A stretch of DNA of 64,000 nucleotides, taken from contig NZ_JAAVTX010000007.1 of assembly GCF_012163145.1 (NCBI RefSeq), positions 310,001 through 374,000 of the forward strand, read 5' to 3'. Source of the stretch: Falsiroseomonas frigidaquae (lineage in GTDB: Bacteria; Pseudomonadota; Alphaproteobacteria; Acetobacterales; Acetobacteraceae). The notes beneath the pieces were generated by a model. That model was not told where the DNA came from. It ran no database searches and saw only the letters and a program-made list of their open reading frames with translations. Every line of letters starts with the position of its first letter. Position 1 is the stretch's first letter. Below, one piece after another: positions 44,779 to 53,234 of this stretch. The position numbers were made by a program, and so were the translations under genes.

Positions 44779-46662
44779 ATGGCCAGACCTGTGCCTCCGG
44801 CTCCCTCGTCGACCGACACGGTGCAGCGCCTCATGCTGCGCCTCGCCAGCCTGACCGTGGTGCTGACGCTGGCCGCGGTGGGGGCGAACCAGCTGCTGCT
44901 GGAACAGACGCTGCAGACCGCGGCCCATGGCTGGGCCACCCAGGTGGCCCGCGACATGCTGCGGGAGGAACCGCGCCTGGGGCAGCTTCTGCGCAGTGCG
45001 CCGGCCGAATTGGCGGAGCGCGAGCTACTGCAGGATTTTCCGCTGCCGCAGGAATTCAGCGGCTTCCGGCTGCTCGGCACCAGCGGCGCGCCGCTGCTGG
45101 AGATGGCGGCGCCGGACCGCGGCCAGCCGATCGACGCCGCCCACCCACCGCATGTCGAGGTGCCGGTGGAGGACGCCCAAGGCACCGCCGGCGCCCTGCA
45201 GATGACGCTGCGGGAGACCGGGCGCCGCCGCTATCTCGTCCGCGTCTTCCGCATCGCGCAGGCCAGCGTCGTGCTGTTCGGCGGCGCGATGCTGGCGCTG
45301 CTGCTTTGGCTCGGCCTGCGTGGGCGGCGGGAGGAAGCGGCCGCGATCCGCGCCCGCACGCTGCTGCGCCATGACAGCCTGACCGGCCTCGCCACCCATG
45401 CGGAGCTGCGCAAGAGCCTGGCCCGCGCCCTGCCCGGCGCCCGGGCGGGGCAGCGCCAGGTCGGCGTGCTGGTGATGAACCTGCGCGGCTTCCGAGACGT
45501 GAACGCCCTGCACGGCCGCGCCACCGGCGATGCGGTGCTGGAGGCGCTGGCCCGGCGGCTGCGGACCCTGGTGCGGCGGGAAGACACGGTCGCGCGCCTG
45601 TCGGCGGACCGCTTTGCCGTGGTGCAGACCGCGATGGCCGGGGAGGAGGACGCGGTGGCGCTGGCCGAACGCCTGGCCAATGCCCTGGCTGAGCCGCTGC
45701 TGCTGCCCAATACCCCGAGCCTGACCCTGTGCGTGGAATTCGGCCTGGCCGTGGCGCCGCAGGATGGGGACGAGGCGGAACTGCTGCTGGCGCGCGCCGA
45801 GGCCGCGCTTTCCGCCGCGCGCGGCGTGCCGAAGCCCGCGATCCGCGGCTTCCAGCCGGCGATGGACGAGGCGCTGCGCGCCAGGCGGGCCATCGAGGCC
45901 GATCTGCAGCAGGCGATCGAGGCTGAAGCACTGGTCCTGCACTACCAGCCGCAGCGCCGCCTGCGCGACCGGCGCCTGGTGGGGTTCGAGGCGCTGCTGC
46001 GCTGGCCGCACCCGCTGCGCGGCCTGGTCCCGCCGATCGAGTTCATCCCGCTGGCCGAGCAGAACGGCATGATCGTGCCGCTCGGCGCCTGGGTGATCCG
46101 TGCTGCCTGCGCCGAGGCCGCGCGCTGGCCAGGGGAACAACGGGTGGCGGTCAACCTGTCCCCCGCGCAGTTCCGCCATGGCGACCTGGTGCATACCGTG
46201 GCCGATGCGCTGGCCCGTTCCGGGCTTTCCGCACATCGGCTGGAGCTCGAGATCACGGAGAGCCTGCTGCAGGAGGATCCGGAGGATGTGGTGGCGCTGC
46301 TGCGCGACCTGCGCGGCCTGGGCGTGTCCATTGCCATGGATGATTTCGGCACCGGCTGGTCCAGCCTGGCGCATCTGTGGCGCTTCCCCTTCGGCAAGCT
46401 GAAGATCGACCGCGCCTTCATCACGGACCTGGCCTGCGACCCGAAGCTGTCCGCCATCGTCGCCACCATCGTCGGCCTCGGGCGAATCCTGGACATGACC
46501 GTGGTGGCGGAAGGCGTGGAGACGGAGGAACAGGCCCGCATCCTGGCGGCGGAGGGCTGCGAGCAGGGCCAGGGCTGGCTGTTCGGCCGCCCGATGCCGG
46601 CCGAGGCGGCGCGGCGGCTGAGCGCCGAGGAATGGGCCGAGGCGGCGCGCAGCGTGGCGTGA
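44779..46662 (+). CDS. Membrane GGDEF-EAL protein, probable c-di-GMP phosphodiesterase
   Basis: About 627 residues from ATG 44779 (ATG 44731 is an alternative). Two membrane helices (residues 20-40 and 160-185) enclose a periplasmic sensor. In the GGDEF domain the catalytic motif reads SADRF near residue 275, so cyclase activity is unlikely. The EAL domain is intact: FEALLRW near 404, [33 protein letters not shown] and [10 protein letters not shown]. It should hydrolyse c-di-GMP, with the dead GGDEF as a possible GTP-sensing module. The 23-bp minisatellite starts just after its stop. Confidence 0.9.
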   Translation: MARPVPPAPSSTDTVQRLMLRLASLTVVLTLAAVGANQLLLEQTLQTAAHGWATQVARDMLREEPRLGQLLRSAPAELAERELLQDFPLPQEFSGFRLLGTSGAPLLEMAAPDRGQPIDAAHPPHVEVPVEDAQGTAGALQMTLRETGRRRYLVRVFRIAQASVVLFGGAMLALLLWLGLRGRREEAAAIRARTLLRHDSLTGLATHAELRKSLARALPGARAGQRQVGVLVMNLRGFRDVNALHGRATGDAVLEALARRLRTLVRREDTVARLSADRFAVVQTAMAGEEDAVALAERLANALAEPLLLPNTPSLTLCVEFGLAVAPQDGDEAELLLARAEAALSAARGVPKPAIRGFQPAMDEALRARRAIEADLQQAIEAEALVLHYQPQRRLRDRRLVGFEALLRWPHPLRGLVPPIEFIPLAEQNGMIVPLGAWVIRAACAEAARWPGEQRVAVNLSPAQFRHGDLVHTVADALARSGLSAHRLELEITESLLQEDPEDVVALLRDLRGLGVSIAMDDFGTGWSSLAHLWRFPFGKLKIDRAFITDLACDPKLSAIVATIVGLGRILDMTVVAEGVETEEQARILAAEGCEQGQGWLFGRPMPAEAARRLSAEEWAEAARSVA

Positions 46663-46668
46663 GGCCCG

Positions 46669-46876
46669 CAGCGGAGCTGCGTAAGCTGTGTCAGCGGAGC
46701 TGCGTAAGCTGTGTCAGCGGAGCTGCGTAAGCTGTGTCAGCGGAGCTGCGTAAGCTGTGTCAGCGGAGCTGCGTAAGCTGTGACAGCCGGGCTTCGTACA
46801 CCGTGGCTGCGGAGCGGCGCCAACTGCAGCCGCGAGGCCCGCGCTACCGGCGGCCGCGGGGCTGCGCTAGCTGTGG
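46669..46876. repeat. 23-bp tandem minisatellite (VNTR)
   Basis: A 23-bp unit beginning CAGCGGAGCTGCG and ending TAAGCTGTGT is repeated head to tail: four identical copies (46669-46760), a fifth with one change at its last base (46761-46783), then about four decayed copies (to 46876) that run up to the start codon of the next gene. The unit carries CAGC/GCTG and AGCT/AGCT complements, so each copy can form a small stem. 23 is not a multiple of 3, so it is not a coding repeat. Likely polymorphic in copy number; effect on the downstream gene unknown. Confidence 0.9.
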
Positions 46877-46881
46877 CCGCC

Positions 46882-47331
46882 ATGCTGATCCGCCCCGTCG
46901 CCCAATCCCCGCACCTGCCGCGGATCGCCGCCTTGCTGCATGCCGAGTGGTGGGCCGCCGGAGGCCATGCGCTGGCGGAGACGGAGGCGTTCCTGCGCGC
47001 CGCCACCGGCCCCGCCGCGCCCTGCGCGCTGGTCGCGGAGCAGGGCGGGGTGCCGATGGGCACCGCCACGCTCGATGTCGAGGACCTGCCCAGCCGGCCG
47101 GACCTTTCCCCCTGGCTCGCCTCCGTCCTCGTCGCCCCCGCCTTCCGGCGGCAGGGCGTGGCGACGGCGCTGGTGGCGGAGGTGCGGCGGCGGGCGGCGG
47201 CGCTGGGCCATCAGCGCCTGTGGCTGTTCACCGGCGGGCAGGCGTCGTTCTACGCGGCGCGGGGGTGGTCCCCAGAAGGGGCAGAGATCTATCGCGGCCA
47301 GCCCGTGACGCTGATGTCCTGCGTGCCGTAG
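46882..47331 (+). CDS. GNAT family N-acetyltransferase
   Basis: 149 residues. Acetyl-CoA site in VLVAPAFRRQGVATALVAEV (split around residue 81-98; the R-R-Q-G-V-A loop), and the C-terminal LWLFTGGQASFYAARGWSPEG. Start ATG 46882 lies 6 bp after the last decayed minisatellite unit. Its final 104 bases are antisense to the end of the photolyase-like gene. Substrate unknown. Confidence 0.87.
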   Translation: MLIRPVAQSPHLPRIAALLHAEWWAAGGHALAETEAFLRAATGPAAPCALVAEQGGVPMGTATLDVEDLPSRPDLSPWLASVLVAPAFRRQGVATALVAEVRRRAAALGHQRLWLFTGGQASFYAARGWSPEGAEIYRGQPVTLMSCVP

Positions 47332-48874
47332 GGGCAGGCTCCGCCCCCGCCTCCAGCGCATCGAGGAACGCCGCCGCCTGCGCCCGCATCGCCGCGACCT
47401 TCCCCGGGTCCATCTTCGCCAGGGTCCGCAGCGGCATCGCCATCCGCATGTTCTTCGCGAAGCGGGACGCGTGGCGGGCGATGAAATCCCAGTACAGGTA
47501 GTTGAACGGGCAGGCGCCCTCCCCGGTCGGCCGCTTCACGTCATAGGCGCAGCCACGGCAGTAGTCGGACATGCGATTGATGTAGGCGCCGGACGCCGCA
47601 TAGGGCTTGGAGGCCATCACCCCGCCATCGGCGTGCAGCGCCATGCCCTGCACATTGGGCAGTTCCACCCATTCATAGGCGTCGGCATAGACCACCATGT
47701 ACCAGTCATTCACCGCGGCCGGGGCCAGGCCCGCCAACAAGGCGAAATTGCCGGTCACCATCAGCCGCTGGATGTGGTGGGCATAGGCCAGGTCGCGCGT
47801 CTGCCCGATGGCCGCCGCCATGCAGGCCATCGAGGTTTCGCCGGACCAGTACAGCCAGGGCAGCGGGCGATGCGCCTCCAGCGCATTGGTCTCCCGGTAC
47901 GCGGGCATCTTCAGCCAATAAAGGCCACGCACATATTCGCGCCAGCCGAGGATCTGGCGGACAAAACCCTCCACCGCGTTCAGCGGCGCATCGCCGCGCC
48001 GGTACGCCGCCTCCGCCGCACGGCAGGCGGCCATGGGTTGCAGCAGCCCGCAATTCAGCGCGGCACCGACCAGCGCGTGGAACAGGGTCGCCTCGCCGGT
48101 TGCCATGGCGTCCTGGTAGTCGCCGAAGCGCGGCAGGCGGTGGGCGATGAAATCCTCCAGCGCCTGTTCCGCCTGCGCCGCGGTCACCGGCCAGCCGAAG
48201 CGGTCCGTGGTGCCGAAATGGTCGGGGAATTCGCGCTCCACCAGGGCAATCACCTCCCGCGTCACCGCATCGGGCGCGAAGCGGCGCGGGCGGGGCGGGG
48301 TGAGGTCGGCGGGCAGCGCCGCGCGGTTCTCGGCATCGTAGTTCCACTGGCCGCCGGCGGGCTCATCCGGCGCCGCCATCAGCAGGCCGGTGACGCGGCG
48401 CATGTCGCGGTAGAAATACTCCATGCGCAGCTGCTTCCGCCCGGCGGCCCAGTCGCGGAAGCCGTCCAGGGTGCAAAGGAAGCGGGTATCCTCCCGGATC
48501 TCCACCGGCAGGCCCGTGGCGTCCTGCCAGGATTGCATGTCCGCCAGCACGCGGAATTCGCCTGGATGGGTGCAGATGATGCGCGTGGCGCCATGCATCC
48601 GCGCCGCCCGCGCCACCTCCCCCGCCAGGCTCTGGGTATTCGCCGGATCGTCCAGGCGGCTATAGGCGAGCCGCACGCCCTGCCCTTCCTGCGCCTCGGC
48701 GAAATGCCGCATGGCGGACAGCACCAGCGCGATCTTCTGCTTGTGGTGGCGGACATAGGTGCATTCGGCCCGCACCTCCGCCATCAGCACCAGGTCCCGC
48801 GCCGCATCCAGCCCTTCCAGCGCGGAAAGACCCGCACTGCACTGGTCGCCGAGAACGACGCGAAGCGCCGTCAC
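47228..48874 (-). CDS. Cryptochrome/photolyase family protein, FeS-BCP type (PhrB-like)
   Basis: 548 residues. N-terminal antenna-binding fold begins VTALRVVLGDQ; the C-terminal FAD domain includes GWREYVRGLYW and TGNFALLAGLAP. Three of the four iron-sulfur cysteines are in YCRGC and 13 residues on in GEGAC, matching PhrB spacing. Repairs (6-4) photoproducts or acts as a light sensor. Start GTG 48874 overlaps the previous stop (GTGA). A low-complexity tail of about 35 residues (ARRTSASRAGRDRS) runs antisense into the GNAT gene and is longer than usual for the family. Confidence 0.9.
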   Translation of the reverse strand: MTALRVVLGDQCSAGLSALEGLDAARDLVLMAEVRAECTYVRHHKQKIALVLSAMRHFAEAQEGQGVRLAYSRLDDPANTQSLAGEVARAARMHGATRIICTHPGEFRVLADMQSWQDATGLPVEIREDTRFLCTLDGFRDWAAGRKQLRMEYFYRDMRRVTGLLMAAPDEPAGGQWNYDAENRAALPADLTPPRPRRFAPDAVTREVIALVEREFPDHFGTTDRFGWPVTAAQAEQALEDFIAHRLPRFGDYQDAMATGEATLFHALVGAALNCGLLQPMAACRAAEAAYRRGDAPLNAVEGFVRQILGWREYVRGLYWLKMPAYRETNALEAHRPLPWLYWSGETSMACMAAAIGQTRDLAYAHHIQRLMVTGNFALLAGLAPAAVNDWYMVVYADAYEWVELPNVQGMALHADGGVMASKPYAASGAYINRMSDYCRGCAYDVKRPTGEGACPFNYLYWDFIARHASRFAKNMRMAMPLRTLAKMDPGKVAAMRAQAAAFLDALEAGAEPAPTARRTSASRAGRDRSLPLLGTTPAPRRTTPARR

Positions 48875-49479
48875 GCCCTTTCGTAGCGCACGGCGCTGCC
48901 ATCCTCGCCGGTGGTGGCGAAGCCGATCCAGGTACCGGCGGCATCGTACAGCACATCCGCGCCCTCCCCGCCCACCAGCACCACGCGGGTGCCGCCCTGG
49001 GCCGGGCTGATCCGCAGTTCCGGCGCCACGACCAGCGCCTTGCGCGGGTCGAACAGCGGCACGCCGGGGCGCAGCGTGGCGCGGCGCCACCAGGTCAGCG
49101 GCGCCGCCTCGGCGGGCAGGCGCTGCTCGCCCTCCGGCCCGCGCAGCAGCAGCGCGGCGCCGGCGGCGCGGGCCTCGCAGGCCGTGGTGGTGCCGTTCTT
49201 CTCAAGCCGGGAGGTCAGCGCCACCAGGCGATCGCCGCGCCAGGTCTCGGCGGTGGCGTGGTGGTAGCGAAAGACGGTGAAGCCCATCAGCTTCACCTCG
49301 ATCCGCACATCGCTCTGCGCCTCCAGCAGCCCGGCCTCCTCGCGAAATCGCACGCGGTGCGTGCCGACCGCGCTGCCGCCACGCAGCACGCGGAAATCCA
49401 GCCCGGCAGGCGCCGCGAGGGCCGCATCAGCCAGCAGCATCATCGGCACCCCCGCCAGCAGCGCCCGCCGCCGCATCAC
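48871..49479 (-). CDS. DUF6134 family secreted protein
   Basis: 202 residues with a leader RRRALLAGVPMMLLADAALA. The mature protein reads LDFRVLRGGSAVGTHRVRF, then MGFTVFRYHHATAETWRGDRL, a pattern I recognise as DUF6134, a periplasmic beta-rich family of unknown role. It sits in an ATGA/GTGA-coupled trio between an SDR and the photolyase-like gene, suggesting joint function in light or oxidative stress. Confidence 0.72.
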   Translation of the reverse strand: MMRRRALLAGVPMMLLADAALAAPAGLDFRVLRGGSAVGTHRVRFREEAGLLEAQSDVRIEVKLMGFTVFRYHHATAETWRGDRLVALTSRLEKNGTTTACEARAAGAALLLRGPEGEQRLPAEAAPLTWWRRATLRPGVPLFDPRKALVVAPELRISPAQGGTRVVLVGGEGADVLYDAAGTWIGFATTGEDGSAVRYERA

Positions 49480-50198
49480 CCGCGCCCCGCAATGGCGCCG
49501 CGGCCGCCATCGACGCCGATCACCTGCCCCGTCATCCAGCCGGCGGCGTCGGAGAGCAGGAAATCGGCCACGGCGGCCACGTCATCGGCCTCGCCCAGCC
49601 TGGGAATCGGGTGCTGCTTGGCAATGGCATCTGCCATCTGGGTGCTCCGCGTCAGGGGTTCGGCCAGCGCCGTGCGGGTCAGGCTCGGCGCGATGCAGTT
49701 GACGCGGATATGTGGCGCCAGTTCGGCGGCCAGCGCCACCGTCACTCCCTCCACCCCCGCCTTGGCCGCGCCGATCGCGACATGGTTTGCAAAGCCGGTG
49801 CGCGCCGCGACGGAGGAAAACAGAACGACAGACCCCTTCCCCGCCGCCAGCGCCGCCGCCGCCGCCTGCACCGCCAGCGCCGGGCCGGCGGTATTCAGCC
49901 GGAAGGTCTCCAGCAGTTCCGCCTCCGTCACCCGGGCCAGCGGCTTCAGCAGGATGGAGCCGACGCAGACGGCAAGCCCCGCCAGCGGCGAACCCGCCGC
50001 CTCCACCGCCGCGCGGCGGCCTTCCGGGTCCAGCAGGTCGGCGGCGAAATGGCCGCAGCCGAGCTCGGCCGCCAGTGCCGCCAGCGGCGCCTCCCGCCGC
50101 GCCACCAGGAAGGGCAGCGCACCCCGCGCCGCCAGCCGCCGCGCCAGCGCCGTCCCGACCCCGCCCGTCGCCCCGAAGACCAGCACCTGACCCGTCAT
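49476..50198 (-). CDS. Short-chain dehydrogenase/reductase
   Basis: 240 residues, classical SDR fold. Cofactor motif VFGATGGVGTALARRL near residue 7, and the C-terminal SDAAGWMTGQVIGVDGGRG. At the active-site position the usual YxxxK is replaced: after LFSSVAARTGFANHVAIGAAKAGVEG the Tyr is absent (HVAIGAAK), so catalysis may be altered; Lys is kept. First gene of the coupled minus-strand trio with DUF6134 and the photolyase-like protein, overlapping by ATGA. Confidence 0.87.
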   Translation of the reverse strand: MTGQVLVFGATGGVGTALARRLAARGALPFLVARREAPLAALAAELGCGHFAADLLDPEGRRAAVEAAGSPLAGLAVCVGSILLKPLARVTEAELLETFRLNTAGPALAVQAAAAALAAGKGSVVLFSSVAARTGFANHVAIGAAKAGVEGVTVALAAELAPHIRVNCIAPSLTRTALAEPLTRSTQMADAIAKQHPIPRLGEADDVAAVADFLLSDAAGWMTGQVIGVDGGRGAIAGRG

Positions 50199-50331
50199 CA
50201 CATCCAATCCCCATCCAGAACCCGTCTCCGCGTCGGCACAGATGGTCCCGATGGCGCGGACGGAAAGCCGCCCCGGCGCCCGAATGGCGACCCGTCGCCA
50301 ACCGCGCCCCGGCGTGGCATGATGCGCCACC

Positions 50332-50883
50332 ATGCGCCAATTGCTGTTGCTGCGGCACGCGAAGTCCAGCTGGGACGATCCGCGCCTCTCCGATCACGCC
50401 CGCCCGCTGAACGCGCGCGGCAGGCGTGCCGCCGTGGCCATGGGCGCGGCGATGCGGGAGCTGGGGCTGGCGCCGGACATCGTGCTGGTCTCCTCCGCCC
50501 GCCGCACCCTGCAGACGCTGGAGGCGCTGGCCCCGCTGGAGGGCCCGCCGCTGGTCGAGCCGATGGACGACCTGTATCTCGCCGCCTGGCCCAGCCTGCT
50601 GGACGTGCTCCGCCGGGTGCGGGAGACGGCGCGCAGCGTGCTGCTGATCGGCCACAATCCCGGGTTGCACGATCTGGCGATGGCCCTGGCCGGCCCCGCC
50701 GCCATGGCGGCCGGCACGCCGATGTCCCGCCGGCTGGCGGAAGGCTATCCGACCGCGACGCTGACCGAATTCGCCCTGGCCCTGCCCTGGCGCCAATTGG
50801 AGGCTGGTGGCGGGCGGCTGCTGCGCGTGCTGTCCCCGGCCGACCTGCCCGCCGCGGGCGATACGCCCGAACTGCCGGCCTGA
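50332..50883 (+). CDS. SixA-type histidine phosphatase
   Basis: 183 residues of the phosphoglycerate mutase-like superfamily. The catalytic RHAK motif lies at residues 8-11 (LLRHAKSSWDD), the arginine in SSARRTLQTLEAL, and the second His in LLIGHNPGLHDL. SixA proteins dephosphorylate His-phosphorylated signalling proteins such as phosphotransfer domains. Followed 4 bp later by a CHAD gene. Confidence 0.9.
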   Translation: MRQLLLLRHAKSSWDDPRLSDHARPLNARGRRAAVAMGAAMRELGLAPDIVLVSSARRTLQTLEALAPLEGPPLVEPMDDLYLAAWPSLLDVLRRVRETARSVLLIGHNPGLHDLAMALAGPAAMAAGTPMSRRLAEGYPTATLTEFALALPWRQLEAGGGRLLRVLSPADLPAAGDTPELPA

Positions 50884-50887
50884 ACCG

Positions 50888-52372
50888 ATGTCCGGCACCA
50901 TTCCCAGCCTGAGCCTCGAAGCCGATCTGGAGCCGAGCCTCGCCACCGGCTTCTTCCGCAACCCCGCGCTGTCGAGCCGCCGCGCCGGCCGCACCCGATC
51001 CGTCGCCGTGGCGCTGGGCTGGCTGGACACCGCCAAGGGTGCGCTGGCGGCCGAGGGCCTGGCGCTGGAAGCAGCCCCCGGCCCGCGCGCCCCGCGCCGG
51101 CTGGTGCTCGCCCTGCCCGCAGCCGAGGCACCCTGGCGCCCGGCGACCCCCGCCGCGGTGCTGGAGACCCTGGCCCCGGATGGGGTGCCGGAGCAGGCGG
51201 GCGGTGCGCCGTTGCTGCCGCTCGCGGCCTTCGCCGGGCGGCGCGTCAGCGTTCCACTGACCGGCGCGGTGGAGGCCAGCCTGCTGCACGGCACCCTGCG
51301 GGTGATGGCGGCCGAACGCCCGATCGCCCGGCTGACCCTGACCGGCCCGGCCGAGGCGGTGCTGGAGACGATGCGGGACCTGGCCGGCGTGCTGCCCCTG
51401 CTGCCGCCCATCGCCAGCCTGGCGGAGGAAGCGCGCGCCTTCGCGCAGCACCAGAACCTGCGCCCGCGCCGGCTGGGCGCGACGAAGCTGGCGCCGGATC
51501 TCGATGTGGAAGCGGCGCTGCAGGGGGTCATCGGCCATCTGCTGGAAGTGCTGCTGTGGCACGCGCCCGTGGCCGCCGCCGGGGAGGATACCAGCGGCGT
51601 GCACCAGATGCGCGTGGCGCTGCGGCGGCTGCGATCGGCGCTGAAGGCGTTTCGCCCGGCGGCGGATGGCCCGGCTCTGCGCCGATTCGACCAGGGGCTG
51701 AAGGGCCTAGCCGGCACGCTCGGCCCGGCGCGGGACTGGGACGTCTTCCTCGCCGGGCTGGGTGCCGAACTGGCCGAGGCGCTGCCGGGCGAGCGTCGTA
51801 TCCTCGCGCTGCTGGAGGCCGGCCACCGGCACCGCGACGAAGCCTATGCCACGCTGCGCGGCCTGCTCGCCGGGCCCGCCTTCCGGCAACTGGTGTGGGA
51901 CGGCGTGGCGCTGGATGTGGAGCGCCCCTGGCGGGCCGATGCGGACGCCGAGGCCACGGAGCGCCGCGAGGCGCCGCTGCAGGACCTGGCCAGCCACATG
52001 CTGGCCAAGGCCTGGCGCCGCATGACGGAGGTGGGGGAGGATATCGCCCATCTGCCGGACGCCGAATTCCACGCGTTGCGCCTGCACGGCAAGCGGCTGC
52101 GCTACCTGGCGGAGCTGTTCGCCCCGCTGTTCGGCCGCAAGCGCAGCCGCCGCTTCCTGGAACGGCTGGCCGAGATGCAGGAGCAATTCGGCCTAGCGAA
52201 CGACGCCAGCGTGGCTCGCGCCCTGGTTGAGACCGAGGCGCATGGGCCCGGTGCCTGGGCGGCGGGGGTGGCGGAGGGCTGGGTGCTGGCGCGGTCGCGC
52301 CGCGCGCGGTCCCGGGCGGCCAAGGCCTGGGCTGCCCTGCTGGCAACGGAAGCCTTCTGGAATCAAGGCTGA
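50888..52372 (+). CDS. CHAD domain protein with degenerate CYTH-like N-terminus
   Basis: 494 residues. The CHAD helical domain (about residues 205-490) has VHQMRVALRRLRSALKAF, GPARDWDVFL and LHGKRLRYLAELF, the conserved basic residues that bind polyphosphate. The first 200 residues occupy the place of a CYTH (triphosphate tunnel) domain but lack the ExExK motif and are Ala/Pro-rich, so I infer loss of catalytic activity. SixA-CHAD pairs link phosphate or polyphosphate handling with signalling. Confidence 0.87.
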   Translation: MSGTIPSLSLEADLEPSLATGFFRNPALSSRRAGRTRSVAVALGWLDTAKGALAAEGLALEAAPGPRAPRRLVLALPAAEAPWRPATPAAVLETLAPDGVPEQAGGAPLLPLAAFAGRRVSVPLTGAVEASLLHGTLRVMAAERPIARLTLTGPAEAVLETMRDLAGVLPLLPPIASLAEEARAFAQHQNLRPRRLGATKLAPDLDVEAALQGVIGHLLEVLLWHAPVAAAGEDTSGVHQMRVALRRLRSALKAFRPAADGPALRRFDQGLKGLAGTLGPARDWDVFLAGLGAELAEALPGERRILALLEAGHRHRDEAYATLRGLLAGPAFRQLVWDGVALDVERPWRADADAEATERREAPLQDLASHMLAKAWRRMTEVGEDIAHLPDAEFHALRLHGKRLRYLAELFAPLFGRKRSRRFLERLAEMQEQFGLANDASVARALVETEAHGPGAWAAGVAEGWVLARSRRARSRAAKAWAALLATEAFWNQG

Positions 52373-52433
52373 GAGCCGCATTCCTCGCCTAATATTTAAG
52401 ATAAATGAATGGGTTGCGCCCGCTGCGGTGCAT

Positions 52434-52453
52434 GGGTTACCCGTAGGTGACCC
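52434..52453. promoter_or_regulatory. Imperfect inverted repeat upstream of nuclease gene
   Basis: GGGTTACC-CGTA-GGTGACCC forms an 8-bp inverted repeat with one G-T wobble, 25 bp ahead of the GTG start of the nuclease gene. About 30 bp further upstream is an AT-rich tract (TAATATTTAAGATAAATG, 52390-52407) that could hold the promoter. Operator or 5'-UTR hairpin; inferred. Confidence 0.4.
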
Positions 52454-52477
52454 CATCCGAGCACTGCATCCATTCCC

Positions 52478-53044
52478 GTGTTTCGACGTCGCCGCATCTT
52501 CCGCCCCGCCCCCGCCCCCCGCCGCCTGCGCGCGCCGCTGATGGCCCTGGCGGGCATCCTCATCGTTGCCGGCCTGTCCGGCATCGGCCTGCCGCCGGAC
52601 CTGATGGGCTCCGCCCCGCGGGAACAGGATTGGTCCGCGCTGGCGGCCGAGGTGCGGGTGGTGGATGGCGACACGCTGCGGCTAGGCGACCGCACGCTGC
52701 GCCTGTCCGGAATCGATGCGCCGGAACGCGGGCAATCCTGCTCCGACGCCGCCGGCCGCTGGTTCGATTGCGGCGCCGCGGCGGCGGAGGCGCTGTCCCG
52801 GCTGGTCAATGGCCGCTCCGTGCTGTGCCGCGTGCATGGGCGGGATCGCTATGGCCGCGGACTCGGCCGCTGCAGCGCCGGTGGCGCGGAGCTGAACAGC
52901 GGGCTGGTCACCGCCGGCTGGGCGCTGGCCTATGAGGATGACGATGCCGGCATGCTGCTGGTCGAGACGGAGGCGAGGCTCGCCGGCCGCGGCCTCTGGG
53001 CTGGCAGTTTCACGCGGCCGGATGCCTGGCGCCGCCGCAACTGA
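52478..53044 (+). CDS. Thermonuclease (SNase) family protein
   Basis: 188 residues from GTG 52478. A basic N-terminus (RRRRIFRPAPAPRRLR) precedes one hydrophobic segment (MALAGILIVAGLSGIGL), so the protein is exported or membrane-anchored. SNase-like core: VRVVDGDTLRLGDRTLRLSG, IDAPERGQ, GRDRYGRGLGRC, LVTAGWALAY. The calcium- and phosphate-contacting Asp/Arg residues of the family are kept. Extra cysteines (QSC, FDCG, LCR, GRC) suggest disulfides in the periplasm. Confidence 0.9.
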   Translation: MFRRRRIFRPAPAPRRLRAPLMALAGILIVAGLSGIGLPPDLMGSAPREQDWSALAAEVRVVDGDTLRLGDRTLRLSGIDAPERGQSCSDAAGRWFDCGAAAAEALSRLVNGRSVLCRVHGRDRYGRGLGRCSAGGAELNSGLVTAGWALAYEDDDAGMLLVETEARLAGRGLWAGSFTRPDAWRRRN

Positions 53045-53121
53045 GGACGCGGCCGGCACCCTTTCGCGCTGCCCGCATGCACCGAACCTTCATTCGAAAC
53101 CAGTCTTGATCCGACCCCACG

Positions 53122-53150
53122 TTGCCAAGGGGGCGGACTGGCTCCTATCT
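53122..53150 (+). promoter_or_regulatory. Candidate sigma-70 promoter of gltA
   Basis: TTGCCA at 53122-53127 and CTATCT at 53145-53150 with a 17-bp spacer lie about 85 bp before the citrate synthase start. A strong ribosome site (GAGGAA) follows near the ATG. A small ACGGT/ACCGT stem sits in the leader. Confidence 0.45.
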
Positions 53151-53234
53151 TGCGCCGCACCATAACGGTGGCGCGAGTAAGGCGACCGTCACCTCTGATT
53201 GCCTGAGAGCCCCCTGCCTGCGAGGAAGCAAGCC

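Noticed and set aside
46669-46876. CRISPR array
   Set aside because: Units are contiguous with no spacers, 23 bp long, and no cas genes are present; it is a tandem minisatellite.
46734-47501. Open frame of 255 codons starting in the minisatellite and running through the GNAT gene
   Set aside because: Different frame from the clear GNAT domain; its start lies in repeat DNA and its sequence is Arg/Gly-rich shadow.
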